Positions 61,506-64,000 of a stretch of 64,000 nt of DNA are shown here, one piece after another; the first letter of the stretch is position 1, and each line of letters opens with the position of its first letter. The notes under the pieces were generated by a model. It was not told the origin of the DNA and did not search any database. It was given only the letters and a program-made list of their open reading frames with translations. Source of the DNA: Paulinella micropora (taxonomy: Eukaryota > Cercozoa > Imbricatea > Euglyphida); NCBI GenBank assembly GCA_009731375.1, contig BJOX01000034.1, positions 841,176-905,175 of the forward strand, written 5' to 3'. Both the position numbers and the translations under genes were made by a program.

Positions 61506-64000
61506 ATGTCGCAATATAAATCATTACTTGGCCTTAATGAGTTGGCTGTTGATAGTCTAAACATACTTAACTTAGACCTTACCAACACAAACATAGTCGG
61601 TCTGAATACAGACAGAGTGCCAGAAGATGAAAACCCTTTGAACATCTACTATACTGATTTACGATTTGACACAAGATTATCTACCAAATCAACAACCGAC
61701 ATTAAAGAAGGAAAAAAATTATACTACACAGAGCAACGAGTAAGGGATAATGACGAAGTCAAAGCCTCAACTCAACACCGCTCTAATACAAGTAATCCGC
61801 ACCAAACCAGTCTATACAATTTGATAGACACTAACATATCCGCACCAACGGTCGGGCAATACTTAACATACAACGATGTAGAAGGCAAATGGAAGAATAC
61901 AGCCCTTGGTTCAATTGATACACTTTCAGATGTAGTCATTACAGCACCAGTGGCGATGAATAGTTATCTAACATATAACTCAATAAACTGGGTCAATAAA
62001 ACATTTCCGATAAATGTGGATGAAACAGGTAATATTAGCATGGGAATGAAGAATATAACAGGAGTTAATTTACTAAATGACAAAGGCGTTGATGAATGGA
62101 TATTTGAGCATAATGATAATAATAATAAGGTGACAGCATCTGGAAGTATAGACACACATAGCGATGTGACAATATCAGGCTTTCCAGCAGATAATCAACT
62201 TATTATGTATAGCACGGGGCAATGGAGAAACACCACACCACCCTTTCTTAGATTAGACGGCACAGCCAGTATGACGGGGGCATTAAATATGAATGGTTTT
62301 GCTATTTCAGGGGCTTCTACATATAATGGCATTAATCTCGCTAATCTCGCAGTTGATGGTTCGGTGGTTAAACTAACAGGAGACCAAACCATAGCAGGAA
62401 CCAAAACATTCAGCAACATAATAAATGCTAGTGCGGGGATTGATATGAAAAGTTAAAGCATAACAAATGTGAATCTTGTTGATGGTGTGGATGTTTCTAC
62501 TCTCGACACTTCGGTGGTTAAACTAACAGGAGACCAAACCATAGCAGGGAATAAAAAATTTACATCAACTTTGGAAGTAAGTGGTTCATCCAACCCTTCA
62601 ACTTTTGATGGTATTGGCATAGCCTTTGATACAAAAATAGGAATGATTGCAGCACAAAAAACAGCAACAGCGACTTGATATCCGATACAAATAACGGGGT
62701 CGTATGTTGAGTTATATTCAGGTAATACTTTAATTATAACCGCAACTGGCACTACACTATCTTTGAATAACAACAAAATAAGAAACTTAGCCACACCATC
62801 AGCAACAACGGACGGAGCAAATAAAAGTTATGTGGATACATTAGACGGGCAAAATGTGAAACTAACAGGAAACCAAACCATAGCAGGAATTGAGACATAT
62901 AGCAGTGGTGTTGAAATAACGGGAAATTCAATCAATTCAACAACAAAGGGCACATTTATCGTTTTCAATTCTACCAGTAATATCGGGTCAATTGCTAGTT
63001 TGGATATGAAAACTGCAACATATTACAACTTTGAAATTTCTGCGAAAAAAATAAGTTTTATTATTGACGGGACGATTGTCGGTTGGGTAAATGCTTCGGG
63101 GCTAGATTGTAATAGTAGCAAAATAGCCAACCTTGGAACTCCGACATTAGCAACGGACGGAGCGACAAAAGGGTATGCGGACACATTGGACGGGCAAAGT
63201 GTAAAACTAACAACAGACCAAACCATAACAGGAAGTAAAACATTTAATGGGGCGAGCACTACGATAAAATATCTAACTTTAACGAACAATGCCGATTTTA
63301 ATAATCAAACTATCACTAATGGTGGAAATATAACATATAATGGGGCGAGGATATTAAACCAAAATGGAGGAGATATATTCTTTTCACAGACATCAGGAGA
63401 TTATCAGTATTTCTTATTTACTCTAAATACCGCTACAAGTGGAACCGCGAACCAACGAGGTTATGTATTTACGAATGTAGCATCTGATGTAAAAGGGGCG
63501 GGACTTTATATTTCAAAACTTTTGGATAATAAAAGTGCTTCGTCAGACATTGTCCGTTTTAACAATGCTGGTGGTATGCGGTTTTATGGTGCCTTAGATA
63601 TGAATTCAAACAACATAACAAATGGCGGAACAATAACTGGAACGACAATTACTTCAACTGCGGGTATATCAACAACAACAGCAACCGCGAGTGGATTAAT
63701 AACGGCAAATGCGGGTATATCAACAACAACGGCAACCGCAAGCGGATTGATAACGGCAAATGCGGGGATTACATATACTGGCACACTAACATCAGCAACG
63801 AATACCAGTGGAGCGAAAATAGGAGTTCAGGGAATAACAGACGGAACAAATGCAAAAGGAATATTTCTATGGGATACGACAAATACGAGTTGGGGAATTT
63901 ATGCAGCATCTGGTGGGGCTCTAAACACTAGAAGTTTGGCAAATGGTTTAGCCGTTTCAGGAAATGATTTTAGTTCGTATAGTTTTCGGTTTAGGGTTGC
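61506..64000 (+). pseudogene. Long tail-fibre-like repeat protein of the PLV, two in-frame stops, 3' end outside window
   Basis: One frame runs from ATG 61506 to the right edge (over 830 codons), interrupted only by TAA 62454-62456 and TGA 62676-62678; the frame and repeat pattern continue unchanged across both. The N-terminus (LGLNELAVDSLNILNLDL) and a STQHRSNTSNPHQTSLYNL motif are typical of phage-type fibres. Then come repeats of VKLTGDQTIAG-x-K-x-F (about 62363, 62512, 62862 and 63206) and of KI-x-NL-x-TP-x-x-x-TDGA-x-K-x-YVD, the classic tail-fibre module. Near 63660-63762 a 51-bp unit (GISTTTATASGLITANA) is duplicated in tandem. A trimeric attachment fibre is inferred. The stops may be real decay or errors; without them the first product would have 316 residues. 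Confidence 0.75.

Larger units (their letters stand above)
45880..64000. mobile_element. Integrated Polinton-like virus (PLV), left and middle part; right end outside window
   Basis: The composition shifts from GC-rich host DNA to AT-rich, intronless, closely packed genes. Hallmarks present are protein-primed PolB, retroviral-type integrase, double-jelly-roll major capsid, penton, two fibre-like proteins, GIY-YIG endonuclease and small zinc-finger proteins. This combination defines Polintons and Polinton-like viruses. The left boundary is uncertain: a TTTGGAGAC/GTCTCCAAA inverted repeat (45847-45855 and 45957-45965) lies near it, and an AGACCAAA tandem (46022-46048) follows. The terminal inverted repeat cannot be tested without the right end. 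Confidence 0.9.

Noticed and set aside
51583-62678. Alternative genetic code (stop codon reassignment) to explain in-frame stops in PLV genes
   Set aside because: Both TAA and TGA occur as interruptions, the same codons end intact PLV and host genes cleanly, and frameshifts also occur; reassignment is not needed.

Overview
This window is nuclear DNA of a eukaryote. Genes are split by GT-AG introns, intergenic and intronic DNA is packed with microsatellites (GATA, CATA, CTT, GA, CAA, TA and poly-C runs), and short N-gaps mostly sit at homopolymer runs. The gene content (an extracellular beta-helix protein with a signal peptide, a CDC50 flippase subunit, a MYND-CS protein), a Ty3/gypsy element and an integrated Polinton-like virus point to a protist or alga. 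I cannot name the species. No bacterial operons, rRNA, tRNA or CRISPR arrays were seen.

Layout. Positions 1-12766 (minus) hold a secreted right-handed beta-helix gene that runs off the left edge; 17 exons can be chained in a consistent reading phase. One intron of about 4.6 kb (6.75-11.35 kb) is filled with satellite-like repeats. A divergent promoter interval (12767-13367) separates it from a complete 11-exon CDC50/LEM3 gene (13368-18790, plus; 332 codons). A complete Ty3/gypsy retrotransposon occupies 19894-29852: identical 130-bp LTRs, 4-bp target duplication, one uninterrupted Gag-Pol frame of 3010 codons. A MYND-CS (NudC-like) gene lies on the minus strand (31312 to about 35219), and a multi-pass, cysteine-rich membrane protein gene on the plus strand (about 38324-42718). 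43.1-45.86 kb holds a foldback/MITE-like element and decayed mobile-element reading frames.

From about 45.9 kb to the right edge the composition becomes AT-rich and intronless. This is the left and middle part of an integrated Polinton-like virus (PLV). It carries a zinc-finger protein, protein-primed DNA polymerase B, two small proteins with an exonuclease X C-terminal-like motif, a DUF3223-type endonuclease remnant, a virion fibre-like protein, a double-jelly-roll major capsid protein, a penton protein, a retroviral-type integrase, a GIY-YIG endonuclease, a charged acidic/basic protein and a long tail-fibre-like protein that runs off the right edge. No packaging ATPase or maturation protease is visible; they could lie in the 549-base gap or beyond the window. 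Several PLV genes carry single-base frameshifts or stop codons while others are intact, so this is either a decaying provirus or a region with residual consensus errors, or both.

Within the PLV, polymerase and accessory genes point right and the fibre-capsid-penton block points left. A recurrent palindrome (TTTTAGAAT ... ATTCTAAAA, with a shared GCGAGAGTGCG-type core in two copies) sits directly in front of the capsid, charged-protein and tail-fibre start codons and near the first exonuclease-like gene, which makes it a candidate regulatory element of the virus. Other PLV-specific signals are a 22-bp sequence present three times, CxCG...H...H zinc fingers at four loci, an approximately 172-bp tandem array between penton and integrase, and a shared 3' element after polymerase and penton.
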